Shown here piece by piece: positions 1-8,658 of a DNA stretch of 64,000 nt. The DNA comes from Devosia oryziradicis (GTDB taxonomy: Bacteria; Pseudomonadota; Alphaproteobacteria; Rhizobiales; Devosiaceae). The DNA lies in the NCBI RefSeq assembly GCF_016698645.1, contig NZ_CP068047.1:248001-312000 (forward strand), read 5' to 3'. Within the stretch, counting starts at the first letter, position 1. The number at the start of each line of letters is the position of its first letter. Below the pieces are notes generated by a model. It worked only from the letters and a program-made list of their open reading frames with translations. It made no database searches and had not been told where the DNA came from. A program made the position numbers and the translations under genes.

Positions 1-811
1 ATCCTTTAACTCCGACACCGGCGAATCCTGTGTTCATGTTTCGCCGCAACAAGAAATAGACGCCGACCGCCGGCGCTGCGTAGATGATGGAAAAGGCCGT
101 GAGAAAGCCGTAGTTGATGGCGCCCTGCTGACCGAAGGCCGCGTAGAGTCCCACCGACATGGGGAAGGCATCCTGCACGCGGGCAAAGATCAGCGGCAAC
201 AGGAACTCGTTCCAGGCGCCGGTGAATGAATAGAACCAGACCACGGCAATGCCGGCGCGCGACATGGGCAGCACGATCTTGGTGACGATCTGCAGAAGTG
301 ACGCGCCTTCGACATAGGCCGCTTCTTCGAGCTCGATCGGCACGGTGTCGAAGAAGTTCTTCAGCAGCAGCAGCGTGAAGGGCAGGTTGAGGATGGTCAG
401 CGCGACGATGACGCCGAACTGGTTGAGCAGGCCGCCCCGCTGGGCGGCAAAATAGAGCGGCACCAGCACGCCGGCCGACGGCAGCATGCGTAGCAGGACC
501 AGGGTCCATAGGAACGCATTGCGGCCCGGGATGCGCAGCCGCGATAGCGGATAGGCCGCGGAGATGCCGATGATGACGCTGAGCGTCGCGGTGCCCGCCG
601 CGATCAGCATGGAATTGAGGAACTGCTTGCCGGCATTGCCGCTGACGGCGAGGGCAAAGTTGTCGAGGCCGACAGCGCGCGGGATTTCTAGCTGTCCGGT
701 GGAGAGCGGGTTGAAGGCGTTGAGGAACAGCCAAGAGAAGGGGCTGACCCAGATGACGGCCATGAAGGCCAGCGCAATGGCCGTGATGCGCGAGGTGCCG
801 GTGGATTCCAT
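1..811 (-). CDS. Sugar ABC transporter permease, MalG type (3' end cut by window)
   Basis: Inner-membrane permease of a carbohydrate importer, the MalG-like partner of the permease encoded just upstream. The reading frame opens at ATG 811-809, directly after the stop of the upstream gene (TAGATG), so the two are translationally coupled. About 270 codons are visible and the frame stays open to base 2, ending in a Gly/Val-rich tail that includes AGVGVKG, typical of the last residues of MalG-family proteins; probably only a few codons are missing. The EAA loop (EEAAYVEGAS) that contacts the ATPase is present, as are about six hydrophobic segments. No ATPase gene lies nearby, so a shared MsmX/UgpC-like ATPase or one outside the window is needed. 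Confidence 0.9.
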   Translation of the reverse strand, partial: MESTGTSRITAIALAFMAVIWVSPFSWLFLNAFNPLSTGQLEIPRAVGLDNFALAVSGNAGKQFLNSMLIAAGTATLSVIIGISAAYPLSRLRIPGRNAFLWTLVLLRMLPSAGVLVPLYFAAQRGGLLNQFGVIVALTILNLPFTLLLLKNFFDTVPIELEEAAYVEGASLLQIVTKIVLPMSRAGIAVVWFYSFTGAWNEFLLPLIFARVQDAFPMSVGLYAAFGQQGAINYGFLTAFSIIYAAPAVGVYFLLRRNMNTGFAGVGVKG

Positions 812-1702
812 CTATTTGGGCTCCCGCAGCATGCGCAGATAGACCAGCGACAACAGCCCGACGATCGCCAGCATGGCGACCGAAATGGCGCTGCCGAAGC
901 CCAGATTGCCGCGCGAAAAGCTCTGGTTGTAGAGGAAAACGGCCAAAGTCTGGGTGGCGGTGCCCGGCCCGCCCCCGGTCATGGCGAAGATCAGCGGGAA
1001 ATAGGTGAAGGTCCAGATGGTGATGAAGAGCATGTTAGTAGCGATATGTGGCCGGATGATGGGCAGCATGACCAGCCAGATGCGCTGGAAGCCGGTGGCG
1101 CCATCGACCTTGGCGGCCTCGACCACTTCACGACTGACCGAATCCAAGGCCGCCGAGAACAGCAGGTAGCTCCAGGCGGTACCCTTCCAGATATTGGCGA
1201 TGGTGACGACCGGCAGCGCGTATTCGTTGATAAAGTTGATCGGCGGCAGGCCGAAGGGGGTGACGAAGAGCTGGTTGATGAGACCGGTCTGCGATGTCGT
1301 GGCCGACCACAGGAAAGCCGCCACGATGTCGGGCAGCAGCCAGCCCAGCATGATGCAGACTTCGACCACGCTGCGGATGGTCGACTGGGTGCCGCGCAGC
1401 AAAGCCGCGAGCAGGAAGCCGAGCACCGATTGGCCGACAATGGCCGAGAAGAACACGAAGATAACGGTGGTCCAGAGCGATTCAAGGAAGCCGCGCCGGG
1501 TGAAGAGCCGTTCGAAATTCTGCAGGCCAACCCAGGACCACTCTACCGATTTCCTGCCCACCAAAGCCAGGTCGGTGAAGCTGAAAGCAAAGGCCCAGGC
1601 GGTGAAGTAGAGCAGCGCGCCGATCATGATCGCCGCCGGCAGCATGCCCAGGGCGAGGACGAAGAGGTTGCTGGTGAGCCAGGGATTGGCCTGGTTTTTC
1701 AT
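812..1702 (-). CDS. Sugar ABC transporter permease, MalF type
   Basis: About 296 residues, six predicted membrane segments, and an EAA loop reading VVEAAKVDGATGFQRIW near residues 185-200, which defines binding-protein-dependent permeases. It sits second in the operon binding protein - MalF - MalG on the minus strand. The ATG at 1702 is preferred; a GTG two codons upstream (1708) is possible. The stop abuts the start of the MalG-type gene. Substrate is not readable from the permease; the LacI regulator and family-1 binding protein suggest a sugar or sugar derivative. Confidence 0.9.
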   Translation of the reverse strand: MKNQANPWLTSNLFVLALGMLPAAIMIGALLYFTAWAFAFSFTDLALVGRKSVEWSWVGLQNFERLFTRRGFLESLWTTVIFVFFSAIVGQSVLGFLLAALLRGTQSTIRSVVEVCIMLGWLLPDIVAAFLWSATTSQTGLINQLFVTPFGLPPINFINEYALPVVTIANIWKGTAWSYLLFSAALDSVSREVVEAAKVDGATGFQRIWLVMLPIIRPHIATNMLFITIWTFTYFPLIFAMTGGGPGTATQTLAVFLYNQSFSRGNLGFGSAISVAMLAIVGLLSLVYLRMLREPK

Positions 1703-1743
1703 GGGCACATTCTCGCTTGCGCGGAGCCGGCAAACAAACTGGG

Positions 1744-1815
1744 TGTCATCCCGGCCTTGAGCCGGGATCCATCCTGAGATCTCAAGATGGGCCCCGGCTC
1801 AAGACCGGGGTGACA
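1744..1815. repeat. Long imperfect intergenic palindrome, RPE-like
   Basis: Between the binding-protein gene and the MalF gene the DNA reads TGTCATCCCGGCCTTGAGCC and closes with GGCTCAAGACCGGGGTGACA, an imperfect inverted repeat spanning 72 bp whose centre carries the perfect palindrome TGAGATCTCA. It resembles a second element at 24293-24373 in its outer GTCA/TGAC arms and GGGCTTGA-like core. Such elements are dispersed in alphaproteobacterial genomes. In the transcript it would form a strong hairpin after the binding-protein gene and could lower downstream permease expression (inference). Confidence 0.75.
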
Positions 1816-1903
1816 CCGCGCCTGCGGTGATAGCAGCGACCAAACACCCGTCACGGCGGCACCCGGAGGACAATCAAGGCGCCGCCGCGTCGGGAGGTGT
1901 CGA

Positions 1904-3220
1904 TTATTCGTAAGTGATGACCTTCTCTTCGCCGAATTCGTCGACCAGAGCGTCGTGGTAGCTCTGGATGACTTCGTCGACGCTGGCCCCATCGAGCAGG
2001 TCGGACGTCGCCTGCTGGATGAGTGCGGAAACGGTCTGGTAGCCCGGGATGGTGTCGCGGCCCGTGGTATCGGCAGCCAGGGCGGTCGCTTCAGCCAGGA
2101 AGGGGTCAGCGGTATATTCGGCCGATTCCGAAATGTCCGTGCGCACGGCCATGCGGTGGTTGGCCAAGGTCCAGGCCTTGAAGTTGGCTTCGTCGAAGAT
2201 CGAGGTCACCAGCTTCCACGATGCCTCGGCGTCGGCGGCCTTGGCATTGATGCCGATGGCCCAGCCACCCGAAATGTTGGTGGTGGTCTTGGTGCCGGGT
2301 TCGCCCGAGCCTGGCCATGGAGTCCAGCCGACCAGGGCATCGCGTTCTTCGCGGGACGGCGGGGCATTGCAATCCCACAGGCACGCATCTTCCCAGGAGC
2401 CGGATGCCAGAATGCCCAGCTTGTCGTCGGCAAGGGCGGCACGGACGGCGGCACCGATATCGGTGGCGTAGTTGAGGTCGGCCGGGTTCAGTTCACGCTC
2501 GACATAGACCTGGTGGTAGAGGTCAAAAACGCGGCGGAGGGCCGGGCTGTCGCCGATCCACTGGTTGGTCTCGCGGTTGAGCAGGCGGTTGCGGTCGCCT
2601 TCGGGGACGTCGGCGCCGAGCAGGGCCATGTAGACGCCCTGCATGGTGGTGGCTTCACCCTGCTTGATGCCGGCCGGAAGCTGGAACGGATACTGGACGC
2701 CCGCATCCTTGAGCTTCTGGGCGGCGTCGAGAATGTCGGTCCAGCTCTTGGGCTCCCACGGCATGGCAATGCCGGCCTTTTCGAAATTGGACTTGTCGTA
2801 CCACAGCATGCGCACGTCGGTGTCGGTGGGCAGGGCATAGACATTGCCCTGGTAGGACGCGACTTCGAGCAGGCCGGGCAGATAATACTGGTACTGGTCC
2901 CAGGCGGAGGCCATGTCGTTGAGCGGCGTGAGGTATCCGGCCGCGGCGAGTTCGGAGACCATGAAACTGTCGATCACGTTGACGTCGGCGGCGGTGCCGG
3001 CACTGAGATCGAGCGCGATGCGCTGGTCATAACCCTGGCCGGGCAGTTTGATGGCGTTGACGGTATCGCCCGTCTCGGTCTTGTAGGCCTCGATGCCCGG
3101 CTCGACCAGCGAGGCGATCCATTCGGGATACATGATCGTCACTTCCGCCTGGGCCGGGAAAGCCGCGGCGGCCATCAGTGACATGGCGGCCACCGTGGTC
3201 AGAAAACCTCGTTTGAGCAT
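1904..3220 (-). CDS. Sugar ABC transporter substrate-binding protein (family 1)
   Basis: Periplasmic binding protein of about 438 residues, first gene of the importer operon. A signal peptide is visible (residues 1-25, basic start, hydrophobic core, AFPAQA cleavage region). The body has the usual features of family-1 solute-binding proteins: an N-terminal strand leading to ETGDTVNAI, the loop LWYDKSNFEKAGI, and WTDILDAAQKLKDAG. Start chosen at ATG 3220, which has a near-perfect AGGAGG seven bases upstream; a TTG one codon earlier is less likely. Divergent from the LacI regulator at 3504, which probably controls it. Ligand unknown. Confidence 0.9.
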   Translation of the reverse strand: MLKRGFLTTVAAMSLMAAAAFPAQAEVTIMYPEWIASLVEPGIEAYKTETGDTVNAIKLPGQGYDQRIALDLSAGTAADVNVIDSFMVSELAAAGYLTPLNDMASAWDQYQYYLPGLLEVASYQGNVYALPTDTDVRMLWYDKSNFEKAGIAMPWEPKSWTDILDAAQKLKDAGVQYPFQLPAGIKQGEATTMQGVYMALLGADVPEGDRNRLLNRETNQWIGDSPALRRVFDLYHQVYVERELNPADLNYATDIGAAVRAALADDKLGILASGSWEDACLWDCNAPPSREERDALVGWTPWPGSGEPGTKTTTNISGGWAIGINAKAADAEASWKLVTSIFDEANFKAWTLANHRMAVRTDISESAEYTADPFLAEATALAADTTGRDTIPGYQTVSALIQQATSDLLDGASVDEVIQSYHDALVDEFGEEKVITYE

Positions 3221-3311
3221 CAAGTCCTCCTCTGCTGCTTGAGCCGCCTCTGATTGGGCGGCCTCGCGCCGGAACCCTCATCCGGGCGCGGCCAGAGGTA
3301 AACACACTTGA

Positions 3312-3323
3312 TGCAACGTTGCA
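3312..3323. promoter_or_regulatory. Candidate LacI-family operator
   Basis: TGCAACGTTGCA is a perfect 12-bp palindrome with the central CG step typical of LacI/GalR operators. It lies in the divergent region between the binding-protein gene and the LacI gene. Related half-sites (GTTGCG, CGTTGCAAAA) recur at about 3415-3442. A separate inverted repeat CATTTTG-N11-CAAAATG lies at 3364-3388. Assignment to the adjacent regulator is inference. Confidence 0.6.
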
Positions 3324-3503
3324 ATTCTGAATCGCGATGTGACAGCCTTCCTGACGTTCATTGCATTTTGTCTTTATATTTCAAAATGGTAACGTCCTGC
3401 AATCGTTTCAGATTGTTGCGATCGTCTTCTAGATCGTTGCAAAATTTGTCCTGTTTGGTTTCCGCCGCAGCCGGTGTAAAAGCGTCTGGGGAAAGCAGAT
3501 GGC

Positions 3504-4541
3504 ATGAGCAGCAAGTTGAGCACAGCGGGCAAAGGGCGGGCGCCGGGGAACCAGCGCGTCACCCTGCGCACCATTGCCGACATGACGGGCCTGAGCCTGT
3601 CCACGGTATCGCTGTCGCTGCGCGGCGGTACCACGCTGAAGCAGGAAACGCGCGACAAGGTCGCCGAGGCGGCCAAGGCGCTGGGCTATATTCCTGACCG
3701 GGCGGGCGTGCGCCTGCGCACCGGCAAGACCAATGTCCTTGCGCTGGTGCTGGATGGAGCGGAGGACTCGATCGACTTCGCCCGCCAGATGATCCAGGGG
3801 ATCGGCAATGCCATCAAGGGCACACGCTATCACCTGACCGTCATTCCCGAATTCGAGCGGCATAACTCGGCCGACACGATCCGCTATATCCTGGACAACC
3901 GCACGGCCGACGGCGTCGTCATTACCCATACCGGGCCGCGCGACAAACGCGTGCAGATGATGATCGACGCCGATTTTCCGTTCGTCAGCCACGGCCGGAC
4001 GGAATTCTACACGCCGCATCCCTATCATGACTTCCATTCGGAAGTGTTTGCCACCATGGCGGTGGAGCGGCTGGCCAGCAAGGGCTGCCGTCAGGTGATG
4101 CTGGTCATCGGCGATGACAGCACGACCAATTACCACAATATCGTCACGGCCTTTCACAAGGCGGCGGCGCGCATGGGGGTCGAGGCGCGGATCCTCGAAG
4201 GCACCAGGGGGATCAGCCCGGCCGAGATGCGCAAGATGGGGATGGCGCTGGCTGCCGACGGTAAGCGGCCGGACGGCATTATCAGCGACAGCGAAATGCG
4301 GACCATTGCGCTGGTGGGCGGCCTGCAGGAGGGCGGGCTGACGCTGGGGCGCGACCTGCAGCTGGTCTACAAGCAGACTTCGGGCATCCTGCCGACGCTG
4401 TTTCCCCATCTCGACAGCATCCGCGAGGACGTGTTCGCGGCCGGCGGCGAACTGACGCGCCTACTGATCAGGCGCATCGAGGGGGCCGAGGTCGAGACGC
4501 TGCAAACCCTGGCCGAACCGCAGCCGCATTGGCGCAGCTGA
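3504..4541 (+). CDS. LacI-family transcriptional regulator
   Basis: 345 residues. An N-terminal LacI helix-turn-helix lies at about residues 20-45 (TLRTIADMTGLSLSTVSLSL, then the hinge region LGYIPDRAGVRLRTG). The remainder is a periplasmic-binding-protein-like effector domain (GVVITHTGPRD, MLVIGDDSTTNYHN, DGIISDSEM). It is transcribed away from the sugar ABC operon, the classical layout of a local repressor relieved by the imported sugar. The N-terminus has about 15 extra residues before the HTH. Effector unknown. Confidence 0.9.
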   Translation: MSSKLSTAGKGRAPGNQRVTLRTIADMTGLSLSTVSLSLRGGTTLKQETRDKVAEAAKALGYIPDRAGVRLRTGKTNVLALVLDGAEDSIDFARQMIQGIGNAIKGTRYHLTVIPEFERHNSADTIRYILDNRTADGVVITHTGPRDKRVQMMIDADFPFVSHGRTEFYTPHPYHDFHSEVFATMAVERLASKGCRQVMLVIGDDSTTNYHNIVTAFHKAAARMGVEARILEGTRGISPAEMRKMGMALAADGKRPDGIISDSEMRTIALVGGLQEGGLTLGRDLQLVYKQTSGILPTLFPHLDSIREDVFAAGGELTRLLIRRIEGAEVETLQTLAEPQPHWRS

Positions 4542-4580
4542 CCGGCGCGACCAGGTTTCCGACCCGGCCGCGCCCGGCCA

Positions 4581-5354
4581 TCAGGGCTTGGTGACGCAGA
4601 TGGCGAAGCGATCCTGAGTCAGGCGCTCGAGGGCCCGCCAGAACGGCATCTTGCGCGCCTGTGCCCAATGGATGGCACCCAGGCGGCGATCGATCACGGG
4701 ATTGACGAAACCGACGGCGAGCAGGGCCGCGACCACGTCTTCGGCCGGCATCTGCCCCGAGAAATAAACCTGCTCGCGAATGCGCTCCAGCCGTTCGGCC
4801 ATGCCGGGTGCCAGCCGGTGGTTGCCGGGCTTGCCGCCGAACAGCAGGCGGAGGCGGGTGGCCCAGCCCTTGCGGCCCATATTGCCATCGACGATGAGCA
4901 GCTTGCCGCCTGGCTTGAGCAGCTCGAACCACTCGCGGAAGGCGGCTGGCGCATCGACCAGCGTCCAGACCAGGTGACGGTTGGTGATGACGTCGTAGCT
5001 CTGCCGCGGCTCGGCGGTGTTTTCCGCATCGCGCATGATGAAGCGGATATCGGCCTGGCGCTTCCTGGCCTTGGCCCTCGCCTGTTCGAGCATGGCCTCG
5101 GACCAGTCGGCGCCGGTGACGCGGTAGCCCATGTCGTTCATCAGGTGGGAAATCACCCCGGTACCGCTGGCCAGATCGAGCGCCGCACGGCCCTGCCCCT
5201 CACCCAGATGTTTGCGGATCAGCCCGTGCCAGCCGGCCCGTTCAGCTTCCGAGAAAATTTCGTGCCCCACGCTCTCGTCGAAGGTCGCGGCGCGTTCGGA
5301 CCAGAATTCGCGAATTTCGTCGCGGATTGAATAGTTTGAGCTGACGTCGCTCAT
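4581..5354 (-). CDS. Class I SAM-dependent methyltransferase, divergent from iron importer
   Basis: About 257 residues with a Rossmann methyltransferase fold: motif I ALDLASGTGVISHL at residues 58-71, an acidic motif II region (GADWSEAMLEQA), and the post-I segment NRHLVWTLVDAPAAFREW followed by LLKPGGKLLIVDG. It belongs to the UbiE/Methyltransf_11 group. Start taken at ATG 5354; an upstream ATG at 5369 has no better ribosome site. It is divergent from the iron(III)-chelate importer and shares its short intergenic region, which carries an IRO box, so both are probably iron-repressed. The methyl acceptor is unknown; a siderophore or other metal ligand is a reasonable guess only. Confidence 0.8.
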   Translation of the reverse strand: MSDVSSNYSIRDEIREFWSERAATFDESVGHEIFSEAERAGWHGLIRKHLGEGQGRAALDLASGTGVISHLMNDMGYRVTGADWSEAMLEQARAKARKRQADIRFIMRDAENTAEPRQSYDVITNRHLVWTLVDAPAAFREWFELLKPGGKLLIVDGNMGRKGWATRLRLLFGGKPGNHRLAPGMAERLERIREQVYFSGQMPAEDVVAALLAVGFVNPVIDRRLGAIHWAQARKMPFWRALERLTQDRFAICVTKP

Positions 5355-5396
5355 CGTTCGACCTAACACATTGGAATTGCTCTAAAAGATAAAACT

Positions 5397-5411
5397 TGAT
5401 ATTCGATATCA
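5397..5411. promoter_or_regulatory. IRO box (RirA-type iron-responsive operator)
   Basis: TGATATTCGATATCA fits the rhizobial iron-responsive operator consensus TGA-N9-TCA and is also a perfect inverted repeat (TGATAT-N3-ATATCA). It sits in the 102-bp region between the divergent methyltransferase (start 5354) and iron-importer (start 5457) genes. RirA is the Rrf2-type iron repressor of Rhizobiales; no rirA gene is in the window. Confidence 0.75.
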
Positions 5412-5456
5412 TGTTTTATAGGCGGGAGACGTATCAAGTTTCCTGCGAGACGCAAA

Positions 5457-6593
5457 ATGAAAATATCGCACCTGATGCTGGTGCCGGCTGTTGCCGCATT
5501 CGCCGCCTTCTCCCTGCCCGCATTCGCGCAGGCCTTCACCATCACGGACGTCGCCGGCCGCGAGGTTTCGTTCGACGGCCCGATCGAGCGCGTCATCCTG
5601 GGTGAAGGGCGCATGATCTATTCGCTGGCGGCCATCGAGACGGACAACCCGTTCGAGCATGTCGTGGGCTGGCGCAACGACCTGTGGACCACCGACGTCA
5701 AGTCGTTCGACGCCTATGTGGCCAAGTTCCCCGAAGCAGCGGAGCTGCCCTTCCTGGGCCGGCTGACCGATGGCACGCTGCAGGTCGAAACCGTGGTGAC
5801 GCTCGACCCGGACGTGCTGCTGCTGTCCATCGGCGACAAGACGGCGGCCGAAGAGGTCAAGCTCGAAGAGACGCTCGCCGATGTCGGCGTCAAGATCGTC
5901 TATATCGACTTCCGCGAGCACATCCTCGACAATACGGTGCCCAGCCTGCACATCCTTGGGCAGCTGTTCGGCAAGCCGCAACGTGCCGCCGAGGTGGCCG
6001 ATTTCTGGCAGTCCAAGATGGACGAGATCGCCAAGGTCATCGCCGCGAACGACATCGAGCGCCCCGACGTGTTCATGTATCGGGCGGCAGGCCTGGTGGA
6101 ATGCTGCGGTACCTTCGGCCCGGACAATTTCGGCCTGATGGTCGAGCTGGCCGGCGGCCATAATCTGGGTTCGGACTTCCTGCCGGGCTATACCGGCTCG
6201 ATCAACCCAGAGCAGGTCATCGCCTCCAACCCCGATGTGATCGTGGTGACCGGTTCGGACTGGACCAACTCGCCCGACGCCAAGGATTTCGTCAGCGTTG
6301 GTCCCGGCACCGCCGATGGCGCCGAAGCCAGCCGCGCCATGCTGGCCAAGCTGGTGGACGCACCTGCCTTTACCGGCTCGACCGCCGTCGCCGAGGGCAA
6401 TGTGCATGCCATCTGGCACCAGTTCTACACCAGCCCCTACCAGTTCGTGGCGATCCAAGAGATGGCCAAGTGGTTCCACCCGGAGCTGTTTGCGGACGTG
6501 GATCCGGAGGCAACCTTCAAGGAATTCTACGACCGCTTCCTGCCCATCGAATACGAGCCGGGGGCCTGGCTGTCGCTCAAGGCGGACGAATAA
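5457..6593 (+). CDS. Iron(III)-chelate ABC transporter substrate-binding protein
   Basis: 378 residues. A signal peptide (residues 1-24, ending ALPAFAQA-like) is followed by FTITDVAGREVSF, the standard opening of FecB/BtuF-type class III binding proteins, then DPDVLLLS, and a second lobe (VFMYRAAGLVECCG, LAGGHNLGSDF, NPDVIVVTGSDW). First gene of a three-gene operon with FecCD-type permease and FecE-type ATPase. The IRO box upstream argues for iron or iron-siderophore rather than cobalamin. The CC pair in the second lobe is unusual for the family. Confidence 0.9.
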   Translation: MKISHLMLVPAVAAFAAFSLPAFAQAFTITDVAGREVSFDGPIERVILGEGRMIYSLAAIETDNPFEHVVGWRNDLWTTDVKSFDAYVAKFPEAAELPFLGRLTDGTLQVETVVTLDPDVLLLSIGDKTAAEEVKLEETLADVGVKIVYIDFREHILDNTVPSLHILGQLFGKPQRAAEVADFWQSKMDEIAKVIAANDIERPDVFMYRAAGLVECCGTFGPDNFGLMVELAGGHNLGSDFLPGYTGSINPEQVIASNPDVIVVTGSDWTNSPDAKDFVSVGPGTADGAEASRAMLAKLVDAPAFTGSTAVAEGNVHAIWHQFYTSPYQFVAIQEMAKWFHPELFADVDPEATFKEFYDRFLPIEYEPGAWLSLKADE

Positions 6594-6596
6594 ACC

Positions 6597-7673
6597 ATGG
6601 CCGTCGCTGACATCACCGATTTGACGGAAGCGGCGGTTCAAGGGCGCGGTGAATACCGCGCCCGCGCACGCCGCAAGCTTGCGATCCTGATCGGGCTGAG
6701 CCTGGCGCTCTGCCTGTCGTTTGCAGTCGACCTGGCCTGGGGCCCGGCCCGCTATGGGCTCGACCAGGTCGTGCTGGCGCTGTTCAGTCCGGATGCGGTT
6801 TCGGCGCAGGTGCGCACCGTGGTCTGGGATATCCGCATGCCGGTGGCCGTGATGGCCATCGTGGTGGGCGCAGCCCTGTCGGTGGCCGGCGCGCAGATGC
6901 AGACCATTCTCGCCAACCCGCTGGCGAGCCCCTTTACCCTTGGCATTTCAGCTGCGGCCAGCTTCGGCGCCGCGCTGGGCATCGTTACCACGGTGCCGCT
7001 GCTGCCAGTGGCGGCCGGGCTGATCGTGCCGGTCAATGCCTTCGTGATGGCGCTGGCAGCAACGATGTTCATCCATTTCGTGTCGCAGGCCCGTGGCGTG
7101 ACGGTGCAAACAGTGGTGCTGCTGGGCATTGCGCTGGTCTTCACTTTCAACGCGCTGCTGGCCTTCGTGCAATACCTGGCTTCCGAACAGGCGCTGTCGC
7201 AGGTGGTGTTCTGGACCATGGGGAGCCTCACCAAGGCCACCTGGCCCAAGATCTGGATTACCCTGGTCGTGCTGCTGGTCGCGCTGCCGCTGTTCGCCCG
7301 CAATGCCTGGGCGCTGACGGCGATCCGGCTGGGCGAGGACAAGGCGGCCAGCTTCGGCGTCAATGTGCGCTATATCCGGCTCGAGACGATGCTGGTCATC
7401 TCCCTGCTGGCCTCGGTGCCGGTGAGCTTCGTCGGGACGATCGGCTTTGTCGGGCTGGTGGGACCGCATATCGCCCGCATGATCCTGGGGGAGGACCAGC
7501 GCTTCTTCCTGCCCGGCTCGGTGCTGTCAGGCGCCTTGCTGCTGTCGGTGACCTCGATCGTCTCCAAGTCGATCATCCCGGGCGTCGTCTTTCCCATCGG
7601 CATCATCACCGCGCTGGTGGGCGTGCCCTTTTTCATTTCGCTCATTCTCTCCAATGTGAGGCGGTCATGGTAG
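6597..7673 (+). CDS. FecCD-family ABC transporter permease (iron chelate)
   Basis: 358 residues and about nine to ten membrane segments. Family landmarks are visible: RMPVAVMAIVVGAALSVAGAQMQTILANPLASPFTLGISAAASFGAA in the first half, then WTMGSLTKATWPKI, LGEDKAASFGVNV and GFVGLVGPHIARMILGEDQRF, which contacts the ATPase. It starts four bases after the binding-protein stop and overlaps the ATPase start by seven bases, so the three genes are coupled. One permease gene is present, so the channel is presumably a homodimer. Confidence 0.93.
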   Translation: MAVADITDLTEAAVQGRGEYRARARRKLAILIGLSLALCLSFAVDLAWGPARYGLDQVVLALFSPDAVSAQVRTVVWDIRMPVAVMAIVVGAALSVAGAQMQTILANPLASPFTLGISAAASFGAALGIVTTVPLLPVAAGLIVPVNAFVMALAATMFIHFVSQARGVTVQTVVLLGIALVFTFNALLAFVQYLASEQALSQVVFWTMGSLTKATWPKIWITLVVLLVALPLFARNAWALTAIRLGEDKAASFGVNVRYIRLETMLVISLLASVPVSFVGTIGFVGLVGPHIARMILGEDQRFFLPGSVLSGALLLSVTSIVSKSIIPGVVFPIGIITALVGVPFFISLILSNVRRSW

Positions 7674-8422
7674 CTCTGCAGCTGGACGGCGTCGGCGCAC
7701 TTTATGGCAAGCGCCTGGCAGTATCGGAGGTATCGACCCCCTCGCTCACGGCGGGGGAGGTAGTCGCTGTCATCGGACCGAACGCCGCGGGCAAATCGAC
7801 GCTGTTCAAGCGCATTGCCGGCTTGCTCAGCGGCCCCGGAGAGGTACGCCTCAGCCAATCCCGCAAGGGCAAGGGGGCGATCAGCTATATGCCGCAAGAC
7901 ACCTCGGCCAATGCGGTGCTGACGGTTTACGAATCCATCCTGCTGGCCCGCAAGCAGGGCAGCGCCTGGTCGGTGGCGGACGATGACCTGCAGCTGATCG
8001 ACCAGGTGATGGAGGCGCTCAATATCGGTCCGATCGCCTTTCGCGACCTGGGGGCCTTGAGCGGCGGCCAGCGGCAACTGGTCTCGGTGGCCCAGACCCT
8101 GGTCCGCGAACCCGACATCATGCTGATGGATGAGCCGACCAGCGCGCTCGACCTGCACCGGCAGGTCGAGGTGCTCAGCTTCATGCAGGCACAGGCCCGC
8201 AAAAAGGGGATGATCGTGCTCATCGCCATCCACGACCTCAATCAGGCGCTGCGCTTTGCCGACAAGGTGCTGCTGATCGCGGCTGGCAAGATGCGTGCCT
8301 GCGGCGACCCGCTGGACGTGATCAACCCCGGCATGTTGCGACAGGTCTATGGCGTGGACGCGCGCATCGAAAAATGCTCGCGGCAATTCAACCATGTCAT
8401 CGTCGATGGGGTCGCCGCCTAG
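7667..8422 (+). CDS. Iron-chelate ABC transporter ATP-binding protein
   Basis: 251 residues. Walker A GPNAAGKST at residues 37-45, ABC signature LSGGQRQLVSVAQTL, Walker B IMLMDEPTSALD and the H-loop (IAIHDLNQALRFAD) all intact. The ATG overlaps the end of the permease gene (ATGGTAG). Cytoplasmic ATPase that powers the FecCD permease. Last gene of the IRO-controlled operon. Confidence 0.93.
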   Translation: MVALQLDGVGALYGKRLAVSEVSTPSLTAGEVVAVIGPNAAGKSTLFKRIAGLLSGPGEVRLSQSRKGKGAISYMPQDTSANAVLTVYESILLARKQGSAWSVADDDLQLIDQVMEALNIGPIAFRDLGALSGGQRQLVSVAQTLVREPDIMLMDEPTSALDLHRQVEVLSFMQAQARKKGMIVLIAIHDLNQALRFADKVLLIAAGKMRACGDPLDVINPGMLRQVYGVDARIEKCSRQFNHVIVDGVAA

Positions 8423-8658
8423 GCGGCCCTTTCCTCGGCCTGCCCAGCCGCGCGGCGTGGCTGACCGTCGCAGAAGCGACCTCTTTGCCTCCCGTCGCGA
8501 TACGGCTATGATTGGCCAAACTTTTCTTGCTGCCTGCTCCGGATCATCCCGCTCTTGCAGTTGAGAGTGCGTCGACGCCGAGGCGAATTGCGAATGATAT
8601 CGAGACTATCCGGCCGAGCCGGCCTGCCGACGATGGCCCGCCCCGTGGGCACCAGCGC

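Noticed and set aside
6..734. A 242-codon minus-strand frame over the MalG-type permease
   Set aside because: Arg/Pro/His-rich shadow; the true permease is in another minus-strand frame opening at 811 with the EAA loop.
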